Source: a virus
Direction: 5' to 3' (one strand)
IMG/VR virus record: IMGVR_UViG_3300044635_001885
Span: 1 to 27,314 of that record
DNA: 27,314 bases
The notes under the pieces: generated by a model
Told to the model about the DNA's origin: nothing
The model's database searches: none
The model's input: only the letters and a program-made list of their open reading frames with translations
Position numbers and translations under genes: made by a program
Shown here: positions 5,568-14,405 of the stretch, one piece after another
How positions within the stretch are numbered: the first letter of the stretch is position 1
Layout: each line of letters starts with the position of its first letter

Positions 5568-6734
5568 TCAATCCTTTGGGGTGAGTGTGAGCGCAGGGTT
5601 TCCTACCAAGCGGAGCTGCTCGACGAGCGATCGGAGCAATTCGGTTTTCTTTGGCTCGCCGGAAGCATGGACGAAATGGGCGTCGGGCAAAATCCGGTTG
5701 AATTCTTGGTTCCAGACCTGACAGTTCTTTTGAGGCGACAGCATTCGCTTCGCGACTTGCATTCGATGAAAGTTGATCCCGACCAAGGTTTGCTCGGAGA
5801 CATGGCCAGTGGGGATCGGCAGCGTCGGAGGCTTCCACACATCCGCACCGTGCTGCTTGCAATGAACGACTCCCGAATTCAGGGATTGAATGAAAAGCCT
5901 AGAGACTGGCCGGTAGTCGATGCAGCTCGAAACCGACTTGACCGACGCCTCGACCCAAGATGTCGCAGGCAGGTAATTAAACTCGTCGTGAATCGAAACG
6001 CTCGCTTGTGTATGGAAAATCGATTCGTCGGCCGATTCGGTGACTAGCACATCAGCGTCTAGGTAAAGCGTTTCCTCGTACTGTTTCGCGAATGCATGGA
6101 CCCGGAACTTCTCGAGGCCCCACCAGCCCTGGGTGGTATTCTTCAAGGCGACAAAATCCGCACCGCAGGCCTCGGCGTAGGCTCGCATCGGTCCCTCGGT
6201 GAACCGCAGCCACTCACGAGCTTTGCCGGTTGCGACGGTGATCACAAGACGCCGACCGCCCTTGATGGTATCATTCACAGGGCGAAACCAAGCCACTTGC
6301 CCGGCCGCAGCAATCCTCGACCAGATCTCGCGAGCGCGGGCAAGTGGCACTTGGGGGTGCGAGTGATCGACATCGATCCTCTCGTTGATAGCGTTGTGCA
6401 GTTCGACCCCCCAATAGAAAAATGAATCGGGATCCGTGAGCATTTCGTCGAACAGTGGAACGGCTTCCAAGGTTGCCTGGATGTGGACAGCACAAGAGCA
6501 CCCCGGAGGAAGACTCCAGTGCAGCCACTCGGCAAACCAGGATTTGGCCTTGGCCGGGTCCCAGTCGTTGGCATGCCGAAACGAGTACAGGTGGAGTGCT
6601 GGCCAACCGATGTCCCGTTGCTCCGGCTCGAGGTACAGATCTTCGCCAAACTCGTGCGTGACACCACTGATGCCATCGACGGTCTGTGCGATGAATGAAC
6701 CTTCTCGGATTGGATGACCGAACATGTCTTGCAT
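5568..6734 (-). CDS. GT-A fold glycosyltransferase
   Basis: The C-terminal two thirds (from about residue 160 of 388) follow the GT8-like plan: R-R-L-V-I-T-V-A-T-G-K for the first nucleotide-binding strand, F-V-A-L-K-N-T-T-Q-G-W-W-G-L-E-K-F-R, then Y-L-D-A-D-V-L-V with the metal-binding D-x-D at 226-228 followed by E-S-I-F. The family transfers sugars from nucleotide-sugar donors. The N-terminal 130 residues are a separate domain I cannot name. I start at 6734 since GGAG lies eight bases upstream and the ATG overlaps the previous stop (TGATG); 6755 is also in frame. Between tail genes and terminase it may glycosylate a virion protein or host surface glycan, possibly blocking superinfection; the acceptor is unknown. 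Confidence 0.8.
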   Translation of the reverse strand: MQDMFGHPIREGSFIAQTVDGISGVTHEFGEDLYLEPEQRDIGWPALHLYSFRHANDWDPAKAKSWFAEWLHWSLPPGCSCAVHIQATLEAVPLFDEMLTDPDSFFYWGVELHNAINERIDVDHSHPQVPLARAREIWSRIAAAGQVAWFRPVNDTIKGGRRLVITVATGKAREWLRFTEGPMRAYAEACGADFVALKNTTQGWWGLEKFRVHAFAKQYEETLYLDADVLVTESADESIFHTQASVSIHDEFNYLPATSWVEASVKSVSSCIDYRPVSRLFIQSLNSGVVHCKQHGADVWKPPTLPIPTGHVSEQTLVGINFHRMQVAKRMLSPQKNCQVWNQEFNRILPDAHFVHASGEPKKTELLRSLVEQLRLVGNPALTLTPKD

Positions 6735-7828
6735 CAGGAAAGCTCCACAGTCCATTCGGTCGGGAATGCAGTCGGGGGCAGAGAGCCAGGCGTGACGACT
6801 CCTGAGTCTGTTGATCCGGTCAGTGTTTGTTCAAAACCACTTGAGACATTGACGAAATTCGGAGGATCGCAAAACGGATCGTCGCAGTCGGTCGGAGTGC
6901 AAATACTGTTTTCTGCATCTTCAAGACCTCCAGTGTCAGTCGGCAATTCATCGAAGGCATTGCAAACAAACGCAGGAGGATCGGCAAAGGTAGGAGTGAT
7001 CGCCGAGATGCTGGCTGCACACTGCGGGCCGCAGCTCAGGCCCACAGCGTTGGCTGTGTTGAAGACCATCGGGAACTCGAGAGTGGCGGCCGAGCGACGC
7101 AACACGAGACGAAACGGGTGCAGCGTGACGGACAACAGGGATGGGTTGAACGGCGGCGGTGATCCAACAGGCCAGAATTCGCTACTCCCGGATTCGCAAG
7201 TGGTACTCAGCGGGAAGTCGCAAAAAGGCGAGGACGATACAACCGTGGTTTGTGATCCTTGGGTGTATTGCGTCCCCCAGGTCACACCGATTTGTCCATC
7301 GATCACCAGTGCCAAGCGATAGCGACACTCGTCCGGTTCGTCGCATCCATAGCCAGGCTGAGTGCGGCTGACGTACAGTCGTGCTGTCGTGATCCCCGCG
7401 CGGAGACGCCAACCCTGTGCGCATCCGAAAGCCTCTTGATTGTTGGTTCGGCATGTCTCGGTTGGACCGATAATCTTGCAAGTCCCAGGGAGGCTGGGAT
7501 TGGTGCAAATCGCCCAGTGTTTCTGGACAGATGTAAAATTCCGCTGATAGCGTCGCCATCGGTACAGACCGTTGATGTCACTCAGATCGTTCGGAGCAGC
7601 TCTCGGGAAAGCGGTGATACTCGAGCAGCATCCGTTGACGGTCGCAAAGCTGGCATCGTACACCACGGCAAAGGGAAGCAGTCCATTGTTCCCAGTCACC
7701 TGCATGCTGTAGAGACGGTCGTTGAGCCGTGGTTGCCTGCATGCGTCTCGGCAGCGGTAGCACTTCTTTTGCGATCCGTTGGCATCGCACCAAGCACAGG
7801 TCAGTCCCTCGATGATCGTCGATGTCAT
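6734..7828 (-). CDS. Cysteine-rich probable virion/tail protein, 364 aa
   Basis: I count 21 cysteines in 364 residues, many in close pairs (C-A-W-C, C-Y-R-C, C-C, C-D-E-P-D-E-C, C-G-P-Q-C, C-T-P-T-D-C-D-D-P-F-C). The N-terminus resembles a zinc-finger-like cluster; the rest looks like beta-rich virion material with many Thr, Ser and Pro. There is no signal peptide. Its place after other tail genes suggests a tail-tip or fibre component. Whether the cysteines bind metal or form disulfides cannot be told from sequence. No family recognised. Confidence 0.75.
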   Translation of the reverse strand: MTSTIIEGLTCAWCDANGSQKKCYRCRDACRQPRLNDRLYSMQVTGNNGLLPFAVVYDASFATVNGCCSSITAFPRAAPNDLSDINGLYRWRRYQRNFTSVQKHWAICTNPSLPGTCKIIGPTETCRTNNQEAFGCAQGWRLRAGITTARLYVSRTQPGYGCDEPDECRYRLALVIDGQIGVTWGTQYTQGSQTTVVSSSPFCDFPLSTTCESGSSEFWPVGSPPPFNPSLLSVTLHPFRLVLRRSAATLEFPMVFNTANAVGLSCGPQCAASISAITPTFADPPAFVCNAFDELPTDTGGLEDAENSICTPTDCDDPFCDPPNFVNVSSGFEQTLTGSTDSGVVTPGSLPPTAFPTEWTVELS

Positions 7829-7831
7829 GGC

Positions 7832-8560
7832 TTAGCTCCCCACACACCAAGGATTGATTACTCGCCAAAATCCAGTGTCGTAAATCGCCCAGCCTTTGTC
7901 CCCGTTGACCTGCCAGGTGGCAATGTTGAACGAATCCAGGATCTGCGTCGAGTAGCCTGCGATTGTCGCTGTGGCGGAGCCAGCAGCCCAATTGGTCGTG
8001 AGTGTGTAACTGGCTTGCATGGCTCGGCAAGACAGATCCCAAATTCCAAAGCCAGCACCCCCGGAGAGTCCAGAAGTGTTGGCGACGATCTTTGCCAAGC
8101 CGAATGCACTACCGACTACCGATCCGGCGATCGGCATCACGAATCCGCTCGCGATCGAGTAGTCCGCCACCGCCAGTCCAGCGATCGCAACCCGACCGAA
8201 TTTGCCTTCTGGTATTGGCTCGATCGTCACAGCCATTGATTCAAAATGAGGAGTGGCCCCACTGATCAGAGGCGTCAAGGCCTTGAGGGTGTAGTACCCC
8301 TTTTGGTAACTCGGATCTTTGCGGGGGCTGGCCTCCTGGCTCGATACTCCAGGAGGGTTTCCAGCCTGGGGGATCAAAGCAGCCTTGCCGATTGCCAGAT
8401 TCGCACCGGTTTCATTCTTGGCGATGACATGTCCAGGCCCGAGGCCATCGAGGCCAGGCACCCCGAACGACGCAGCATTGCCACGCGCAGCTTCGATGAG
8501 CTTCGTGATCTCTCTTTCACGGCTTGCCGATGGTCGGAATTTGTCGCCTGGAAATGTCAT
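7832..8560 (-). CDS. Probable virion/tail protein, 242 aa
   Basis: The gene sits four bases from the cysteine-rich gene and about ten from its upstream neighbour. The N-terminal 40 residues are charged and helical (R-E-R-E-I-T-K-L-I-E-A-A-R-G), followed by a beta- and Gly/Ala-rich body typical of phage structural proteins (V-A-I-A-G-L-A-V-A-D-Y, S-A-T-A-T-I-A-G-Y). No conserved family recognised; the structural role comes from context. Confidence 0.65.
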   Translation of the reverse strand: MTFPGDKFRPSASREREITKLIEAARGNAASFGVPGLDGLGPGHVIAKNETGANLAIGKAALIPQAGNPPGVSSQEASPRKDPSYQKGYYTLKALTPLISGATPHFESMAVTIEPIPEGKFGRVAIAGLAVADYSIASGFVMPIAGSVVGSAFGLAKIVANTSGLSGGAGFGIWDLSCRAMQASYTLTTNWAAGSATATIAGYSTQILDSFNIATWQVNGDKGWAIYDTGFWRVINPWCVGS

Positions 8561-8570
8561 GATTAAGGGG

Positions 8571-9392
8571 TTAGATTCCTAGCAAGGCAAAATTGCCCTC
8601 TTCGTACACTCGCTCGACGTACACTCCGCGAGGACGCCTGATGACAAAGCCACCAGACTCCCAAGCTTCATAGTCGATCCATAGGTACTCGTGCCCCTTC
8701 TTGGCAACGCCGGTAATTGTACCAAACGACAGCCCAGTTCGATTTGGCGAAGCGGAAAATTTGAAAACAACTGTCGTTTCGCCGTTGCTAGATTGACGGA
8801 ACTCCGCGCCGGTAAAAAGCAGTTCACCCTGGGCGAAATCTCGAAAAGCTGCGTTGTTGGTTTTGTACGTCAAATTCACAAGGGTCAACACATACGCAAA
8901 ACTTAGTACGCCCTTTGCCATCGTCTTTTCGATCGAAAATTCTAGGCCAGGAATCCCGATCTCGACGCCCTTGACTCCGTTCTGATCGACGTTGATCGCC
9001 GATCCATAATTCGCAGCGCCCGAACCGTAGATCGTTGTCCCATACGACTGGGTGATTGTCTGGCTCTTGCCCTGGCTCGTGCCACTGTAGGTGAACAGCT
9101 CGATCGCACGAGATTCGTACCCAAAGACAATTTCCCATGCGTTTGGCGCAAGCGGCTTCGCCTTAGCAGTGACCATCTGCATCGCGGGAAGTACTCCACT
9201 GGCCGCAATGGTCAATGGGAATGGAGTACTGGGCAAGTCGATGGCCGCTTGTGCAGCATCCTCCGCCTGGGTGTATCCGGTGACGATAGCAATGCGGTTG
9301 AAGCTTTTACGTCCACCAATGAGATCGAAGTCCGTTTCGCGAGACTCTGCGGTTTCATCAATGAAGATCGGCAAATGCGTCCATGCACTCAT
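8571..9392 (-). CDS. Probable tail protein downstream of tape measure, 273 aa
   Basis: The first gene after the tape measure (seven-base gap) usually encodes a distal-tail or tail-tip protein. The product is beta-rich with no membrane segment; repeated Gly/Ser/Thr stretches (Y-S-G-T-S-Q-G-K-S-Q-T, G-S-G-A-A-N-Y-G-S) and W-I-D-Y-E-A-W near the end fit a structural protein. I cannot match it to a named distal-tail family, so the assignment is positional. Confidence 0.65.
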   Translation of the reverse strand: MSAWTHLPIFIDETAESRETDFDLIGGRKSFNRIAIVTGYTQAEDAAQAAIDLPSTPFPLTIAASGVLPAMQMVTAKAKPLAPNAWEIVFGYESRAIELFTYSGTSQGKSQTITQSYGTTIYGSGAANYGSAINVDQNGVKGVEIGIPGLEFSIEKTMAKGVLSFAYVLTLVNLTYKTNNAAFRDFAQGELLFTGAEFRQSSNGETTVVFKFSASPNRTGLSFGTITGVAKKGHEYLWIDYEAWESGGFVIRRPRGVYVERVYEEGNFALLGI

Positions 9393-9399
9393 GATTTAT

Positions 9400-11499
9400 T
9401 TAGGTCCCATAAGTAGGCGATGGTGATTGGGCGGTGTTCTTGGCGATCTGCGAGAGCAAGTCGTTCGACTTGGCTGACTGATCCGCCATACGATCGAGGG
9501 CCGATGTAGTGCCCCCCATCATGCCAGCAGCAAAGCCGGAGAACGTTCCTCCGACTTGAGTGGCGGTAGTCGCCTTGACCTGTTCAACGGTGGGGATTTT
9601 CCTGCTTGTCGGAGCGGATAGCGTCTTGGCTGTGTCGACCACGGCTTCAACGGCTTGCCCCAAAGGACCAAGGAAGGAAAGGAATCCTTTTCCTGGTGCG
9701 TTTTTGTCGATCTCCGCCGTTTGTGTTTTCAACGATGCTCGGAGATCAGAAATCGATTTGTCAAATACACCAAGGGATTGAGCGTTGCGTCCCTCGCGAT
9801 CGCTCTTGGTTTGATTCGCCTGGGCAGTGATCCCCTGCGTCATTTGATTGGCCAATTGCAAGCGTCCAGTATTGCCAGTCTGTAGCTCCTGGTCTCGCTT
9901 CTGGTTGGCAGTGTCTAGCGATTTCTGACGCGCATCGGCTCGCTTGGCAGCATCCTTGTCCATCTGCATCGCTGCTTTTTCGTAGTCAACCGAACGGTCG
10001 ATTAGCGAATAGATGTACAGCAATTTCTTGGCGATGAAGTTGACCGTTTCGTCGAACGCACCCTGCAACCAAGTGACTGCCGTTGCGAATCCTTTGGCCA
10101 GTTGGGTTGGGATCCCGGCCAGGGTGTTCACGATACCGACGACCATTTCAATCGCACCAATGGAAACCATGGCAGACAGATCCGTCCAAGCGTTCTGGAG
10201 CTTGGTGATCATCGAAAGCCACCCCGCATACATTTCCCGAGTCGCGACCCGGAAGACCAATTGCAGGCCGGTCATGGCGACTTGGCCAGCGGCTTGCCAT
10301 TGTCCGGACATCAAAGCGGTCTTGATGGCGTCGAACACTGGCAGCACAATCGATTTGAGCTCGTTGAACTTGGCGACCAGATAGCCGACCATCTCACCCC
10401 CCACTCCCGAGAAGTAGAGGAATGCTCCAGTGGCTGCGGTGACTCCGACGATCACCAGCCCGATCGGGGAAACCATGGCGGTGATCAATCCGACGATCAT
10501 GCCGAACACCGCGGCGATCGCTCCACCGATCGCAGCTAGGCCGGTCATAGCCACCGAGGCGACGGCCGCAGCTCCACCGAGGGCAAATAGTCCAGCGAGC
10601 AGGCCAGCTCCGACCGCAGTCCATTTGGCGATCGTGACAATCAGCTCTTGGTTCTCGCCGATGAACTTGCTGACGTTCGAGACCACGCTGATGATCCGTT
10701 CGCCGACTGCGGTCAGCAGCGGCGCGAGGGCCGAACCGATTCGGGTTTGCAGGCCACCGATAACGCCGAACAGCCTGTCGAACACATCGCCGAGTTTAGC
10801 GGCAGCGGCGGCATCCTCGCCGGACATGGTTTGCCCAAGGTCTGCTGCATCCTGTTGGAGCTTGCGAATTTCCTCAGCCCCTCCGGAAAGCATGGGGACC
10901 AGGTCCGCACCGGCTTTGCCGAAGTACTCCATGGCGGCAGCACTTTTGAGGGCTGGATCCTGGATCAGTGACAGCTTGTCGGCGATCGCGATGAATTGCT
11001 CGTCGGGAGACATCTTCTGCAGATCGGCGACACTCAAGCCCAGAGCGGTGAACTTATCCACGGCACCAGGCACGCCGGCTGCTGCATCGGCGATGCCCAT
11101 TTGCATCTTGCGGACACCCTTTTCAAGCGTTCCGATGTCCGTTCCGGAGAGCTTTGCAGCATAGCCGAGCGAGGACACCGCTTCGGCACTCATGCCGGTT
11201 CTCTGGGCCATGTCGTCGACTGCACCGCCAGCGTCGGCGAAATTCTTCGCCAGTGCGACCAAGCCAGTCACAGCGACCGAGCCAGCGATCGCAGCAGGGA
11301 GGCTGAGTACGCTCTTGGAAAAGCCGGACAATGCACCATGGGCACCGGTGAAACCTTTTGCGATTCCGGTGCCCATGGTCGTCGCGACGCCTTTGAGCCG
11401 TGCCATTGCAGCCTGGACTTGGGCCATTCCTTTATCGAACGAGCCCTGTTTGGTCGCGATCTCGACGTAAGCTTGACCGGCCTTGATGTTACTCGCCAT
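9400..11499 (-). CDS. Tail tape measure protein
   Basis: At 699 residues this is the longest tail gene. It has the usual pattern: a helical N-terminus (K-G-M-A-Q-V-Q-A-A-M-A-R-L-K), a segment like the TIGR01541/PhageMin_Tail family (M-A-Q-R-T-G-M-S-A-E-A-V-S-S-L-G-Y-A), a long hydrophobic Ala/Gly/Val-rich middle near residues 295-370 able to span membranes, and a Gln/Lys-rich coiled C-terminus. It sets tail length and may help DNA entry; by the rule of about 0.15 nm per residue the tail would be near 100 nm. Its presence together with a tube protein and no sheath gene indicates a siphovirus. Confidence 0.94.
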   Translation of the reverse strand: MASNIKAGQAYVEIATKQGSFDKGMAQVQAAMARLKGVATTMGTGIAKGFTGAHGALSGFSKSVLSLPAAIAGSVAVTGLVALAKNFADAGGAVDDMAQRTGMSAEAVSSLGYAAKLSGTDIGTLEKGVRKMQMGIADAAAGVPGAVDKFTALGLSVADLQKMSPDEQFIAIADKLSLIQDPALKSAAAMEYFGKAGADLVPMLSGGAEEIRKLQQDAADLGQTMSGEDAAAAAKLGDVFDRLFGVIGGLQTRIGSALAPLLTAVGERIISVVSNVSKFIGENQELIVTIAKWTAVGAGLLAGLFALGGAAAVASVAMTGLAAIGGAIAAVFGMIVGLITAMVSPIGLVIVGVTAATGAFLYFSGVGGEMVGYLVAKFNELKSIVLPVFDAIKTALMSGQWQAAGQVAMTGLQLVFRVATREMYAGWLSMITKLQNAWTDLSAMVSIGAIEMVVGIVNTLAGIPTQLAKGFATAVTWLQGAFDETVNFIAKKLLYIYSLIDRSVDYEKAAMQMDKDAAKRADARQKSLDTANQKRDQELQTGNTGRLQLANQMTQGITAQANQTKSDREGRNAQSLGVFDKSISDLRASLKTQTAEIDKNAPGKGFLSFLGPLGQAVEAVVDTAKTLSAPTSRKIPTVEQVKATTATQVGGTFSGFAAGMMGGTTSALDRMADQSAKSNDLLSQIAKNTAQSPSPTYGT

Positions 11500-11503
11500 G
11501 GTA

Positions 11504-12064
11504 CTACCTCACCGCTGCGATCGAGTTCTTGAACAGCTCGGGGAAATTGGGGGCTTCGGCCTCGAGCGCAGGACGCATGAAGGGCCGCTTGGGGTACCGA
11601 GCTCGGCGACGGCGAGTTTCGAATCGATACCCAGGACGCTCGTCATACCTTCGACGGCCGTCGACCCGTCGCCAGTTGGCAGGCTCGCCCTCTCCCTCGA
11701 TGGAAGCGTATCGGTACTCGCGAATGATCGCAGTCTCGCCCCGCTCATGGAGACCGGCCACGGTGCTCGTGACAGATTCGATCGTGAAGTTGACTTGGTT
11801 CAACTGCACTGGGCCTACGATCGTCGATTCGCTTTGGGGCTGATAGGCGAACAGGATCGTCTTGAGCGAGTGCGTGTTGGGCGAGTGAGCCGACGGTGGA
11901 GAGCCAGGTGCCGAAGCGGACTTTCGCCGACGCATCGACGAGCGAGCTCGCTTGCGCACAAACGCACCGGCTTTGCTCAAGACTTTGCGTTTCGCTTTTT
12001 TCAGCGAGGCAATCACCTTGGGCCGATCAAAGAAAGCTTCGCGGACTTTGAAGGTCACGTTCAT
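11504..12064 (-). CDS. HK97 gp10-like / tail completion candidate, 186 aa
   Basis: The start overlaps the upstream stop (ATGA), so I use the ATG at 12064. The N-terminus has K-K-A-K-R-K-V-L-S-K-A-G-A-F-V-R-K-R-A-R-S-S-M-R-R-R, then P-G-S-P-P-S-A-H, resembling the basic helix and P-G-x-P-P loop of HK97 gp10-like minor head-tail proteins. The C-terminus P-F-M-R-P-A-L-E-A-E-A is also typical of that family. It is very basic. It lies directly before the tape measure, away from the other connector genes, which is unusual for gp10, so the family call is moderate. Confidence 0.6.
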   Translation of the reverse strand: MNVTFKVREAFFDRPKVIASLKKAKRKVLSKAGAFVRKRARSSMRRRKSASAPGSPPSAHSPNTHSLKTILFAYQPQSESTIVGPVQLNQVNFTIESVTSTVAGLHERGETAIIREYRYASIEGEGEPANWRRVDGRRRYDERPGYRFETRRRRARYPKRPFMRPALEAEAPNFPELFKNSIAAVR

Positions 12065-12756
12065 GGGGTGAACTTCTCCACAGCAACGAACGGATCCTCG
12101 TAGTACACTCGAGTCAATTCGACGCCGGCAGCATTGTGGACAGCCACCGAGTACCGGTACTCTCCGGGCACCAGTCCGCCCGAGGTCGCTCGAGGCATCT
12201 CGCACGTGAGCGACCATTTCCCCGATCCGATGTCCGCAGCGGTGCCAGTGACGGCGAATGGGTTGGTCCCGTTGGTTCCACCGAAGTGGACCGTGACAGC
12301 ACCGGCCGACATGCCTGGGATCGCGGAGATCGTCCAGACGAATGCGGTACCATGGGCCACAAGGTAATCATCGCCGATGACGATCTGGTCGACCGTGCCT
12401 TTGGCGGTGACTGGGCCAGCATAAGAGACCTTGCCCGATTGAATCGTGTTGGTTTTGGCGGCAATCACATTCTCGAGCGACAGGTAGCGAGAATGCTCGA
12501 CTGGAATCACTTGGACGCCAGATGTTGCGGACTCGGGAAAAAAGTCTGCTGTGGTGCCGTTGGTTTCGCCTGCGGTGACATCAAAAAGGTAGTAGCCGTC
12601 CTCCATCTCGGTCGGATTGGTATCGGCGAGCGCAGCACGAGCACCGCCGTCGAGCGAGACTCGGCAAGTGATCTGCGCAGCACCGCCAGTCACCGGAGCA
12701 TTGGTTGTCCGGTTAAAAGCGAAGACCTTGAGTGTTCCGGCAGTGTTTCGGTACAT
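12061..12756 (-). CDS. Virion/tail-associated protein, 231 aa
   Basis: Starts at the ATG at 12756, two bases past the previous stop. The N-terminal half (Y-R-N-T-A-G-T-L-K-V-F-A-F-N-R-T-T-N-A-P, then Y-Y-L-F-D-V-T-A-G-E-T-N) is a pattern I have seen in siphovirus tail-region proteins of unknown role. The C-terminal half looks like an Ig-like domain (G-E-Y-R-Y-S-V-A-V-H-N-A-A-G-V-E). Likely on the virion; a receptor-binding or adhesin-like role is inference. Confidence 0.65.
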   Translation of the reverse strand: MYRNTAGTLKVFAFNRTTNAPVTGGAAQITCRVSLDGGARAALADTNPTEMEDGYYLFDVTAGETNGTTADFFPESATSGVQVIPVEHSRYLSLENVIAAKTNTIQSGKVSYAGPVTAKGTVDQIVIGDDYLVAHGTAFVWTISAIPGMSAGAVTVHFGGTNGTNPFAVTGTAADIGSGKWSLTCEMPRATSGGLVPGEYRYSVAVHNAAGVELTRVYYEDPFVAVEKFTP

Positions 12757-12758
12757 AA

Positions 12759-13175
12759 TTAGGTGAGGGTCAGGAGTCCATTGACTTGGTCGAAGTCGAG
12801 CGTGATTGCTTCGCCAGCAAGCAGGGTGATTGAGTCTCCACGGTCGTACCATCCGATCAACGGCTTGGCTGGGCTGGTCTGCGTGTCGTCGTAGACAGCG
12901 ACGTAACGGAACGGGCCGACAGATCCTCCCGAAGCGGTGATCACCAGGTCAGCCACGGTGAGCTTGTACACTCCACCGGTCTGAGTGCTGCTGCTGGTCG
13001 TCAGATTGCGAGTGCTGGCGTTGGTGTAACTGATCTGCGTTAGATCGGCCAAAACCGCATTGGTAGCGACAGGAGCGACGTTGGTCAGTGCGACGGCGAG
13101 CTGATCCGATGCAAGGTTAATCTTGCCTTCGGCGACATTTTTGGCGAACGATTGGAACTTGTTGGCTTCGGCCAT
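12759..13175 (-). CDS. Small virion protein, 138 aa
   Basis: The pattern A-L-T-N-V-A-P-V-A-T-N-A-V-L-A-D-L-T-Q-I followed by S-S-S-T-Q-T-G-G-V-Y-K-L, S-G-G-S-V-G-P-F-R-Y-V and P-L-I-G-W-Y-D-R-G-D-S-I-T-L is common to a family of small phage structural proteins with a beta-sandwich appearance. Adjacent to the LamG gene with no gap. Probably a tail-fibre or capsid-decoration component; no precise role known to me. Confidence 0.7.
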   Translation of the reverse strand: MAEANKFQSFAKNVAEGKINLASDQLAVALTNVAPVATNAVLADLTQISYTNASTRNLTTSSSTQTGGVYKLTVADLVITASGGSVGPFRYVAVYDDTQTSPAKPLIGWYDRGDSITLLAGEAITLDFDQVNGLLTLT

Positions 13176-14405
13176 TTACTGAGGTCCTCGCATCATAAAC
13201 AGGTAGTAGTAGGGGGCGACTCCAGACGCAGAGTCGCCGAGGTTTGCATCGGAGACGACTAGGATGTACTGGGCACCGTCGGCGGAGATCTTGCGATCGG
13301 CTAACAGCGACGCGGCAAAGTTGTCGAGTTGCAGTGCCATCGAGCCAGCATTGAGCTTGAGCGATCGCAGCAGCTCGGCATTGTTGCCAGCCAGGAAACA
13401 GACCGCTTGGTCCGCCGTAAGCTTTCGATTCGCGATCAGTCCAGCATCAGTGCCAGTTAGAGCGTAAGCCGCAGCTCCGCTGTCGAGCAGCCTCGCGCAG
13501 ATCGTCGCAGCATCGTTTCCGGTTGCGGTGTAGGAGTCCGGATCGACCGAGAGCAGGCGGCTTGCGGTAATGTTGGCCGCGTTGCCGGAGAGTATGTATT
13601 GAGCTTGATCGGCAGCAAGCAATCGACTCGCAAACAAGCCTGCTGCTTGACCCGTCAGACTGTAGTTGCCTGTCTCGCAAGCAAGCACCAAAGCGGCGAT
13701 GACCGCAGCGACACTGCGTCGTCTAGGTGGTTGCATGAGCAGTCCACCGCCACGGCCTTGCTCGTAGATGAACCGAACTTCGTTGGCGGTTAAACCTGCG
13801 TTCCAAACTGTGACGTCGTCGATCACGCCGGGAAAAGGAAAGGCATTAGAGAGATAGCCGTCCCCGATCGAATTGAGCGTAAAAGTCCCCGCCGCTAGCG
13901 TGAACGCACCAATCGAAACCCCGTCGACAAAAAGGTTGATTGTTGAAATTGCGGCAGTGCTAGGTGTTGAAAAAATGCAATAGTGTCTAAATGTCGTGAA
14001 TGTCGTAAGGTTAAACTCGACGTTCCCGATCGGCGTTTGAAAACGCAGATAGTTTCCCGATCGAAACCAAATATAGCTGTTCGCGGTTGTGCTATTTCCG
14101 ATCGGCATCCCAATCGCCCCCGCACCCCTTTGTTGGGCCCAAAACGATATGGCAAAATCGAGGGTGTTTAGGTTCAAGGTGTTGACTGCGACACGATCAT
14201 TAACACCGTCAAAATTCAAAGCGGTTCGATCTTGGACTGCGACATACGCATCGTTGCCGTTGTTCGCAAAGTTGGTTAGGGTGCCATGATTCCGGCCCAC
14301 TGTGTCCGGCAATTGCAACCCAGTGTTGCCCGAAAAAGACGGACACCACCGACCGACGATTCGGCTTTGCAGACTTTCCCATTCCGGCCCGTAGTATGCG
14401 AGCAT
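13176..14405 (-). CDS. LamG-like lectin domain protein with 22-residue repeats
   Basis: The 409-residue protein has a concanavalin-like (LamG/laminin G-type) domain at about residues 20-220: A-L-N-F-D-G-V-N-D-R-V-A-V, F-A-I-S-F-W-A-Q, L-F-V-D-G-V-S-I-G and F-P-G-V-I-D-D-V-T-V-W-N-A are its hallmark strands. From about residue 250 there are six and a half repeats of 22 residues with the consensus Y-x-L-T-G-x-x-A-x-L-x-A-x-R-x-L, degenerate toward the end. LamG domains bind glycans, so a receptor-recognition fibre is likely. The start at 14405 makes a TAATG overlap with the upstream gene. Confidence 0.85.
   Translation of the reverse strand: MLAYYGPEWESLQSRIVGRWCPSFSGNTGLQLPDTVGRNHGTLTNFANNGNDAYVAVQDRTALNFDGVNDRVAVNTLNLNTLDFAISFWAQQRGAGAIGMPIGNSTTANSYIWFRSGNYLRFQTPIGNVEFNLTTFTTFRHYCIFSTPSTAAISTINLFVDGVSIGAFTLAAGTFTLNSIGDGYLSNAFPFPGVIDDVTVWNAGLTANEVRFIYEQGRGGGLLMQPPRRRSVAAVIAALVLACETGNYSLTGQAAGLFASRLLAADQAQYILSGNAANITASRLLSVDPDSYTATGNDAATICARLLDSGAAAYALTGTDAGLIANRKLTADQAVCFLAGNNAELLRSLKLNAGSMALQLDNFAASLLADRKISADGAQYILVVSDANLGDSASGVAPYYYLFMMRGPQ

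Noticed and set aside
7259-8239. 326-aa open frame on the plus strand
   Set aside because: Runs antisense across two minus-strand structural genes that are packed end to end; no domain pattern.
10430-11164. 244-aa open frame on the plus strand
   Set aside because: Antisense to the tape measure gene, Pro/Ser/Ala-rich, no start context; shadow frame.
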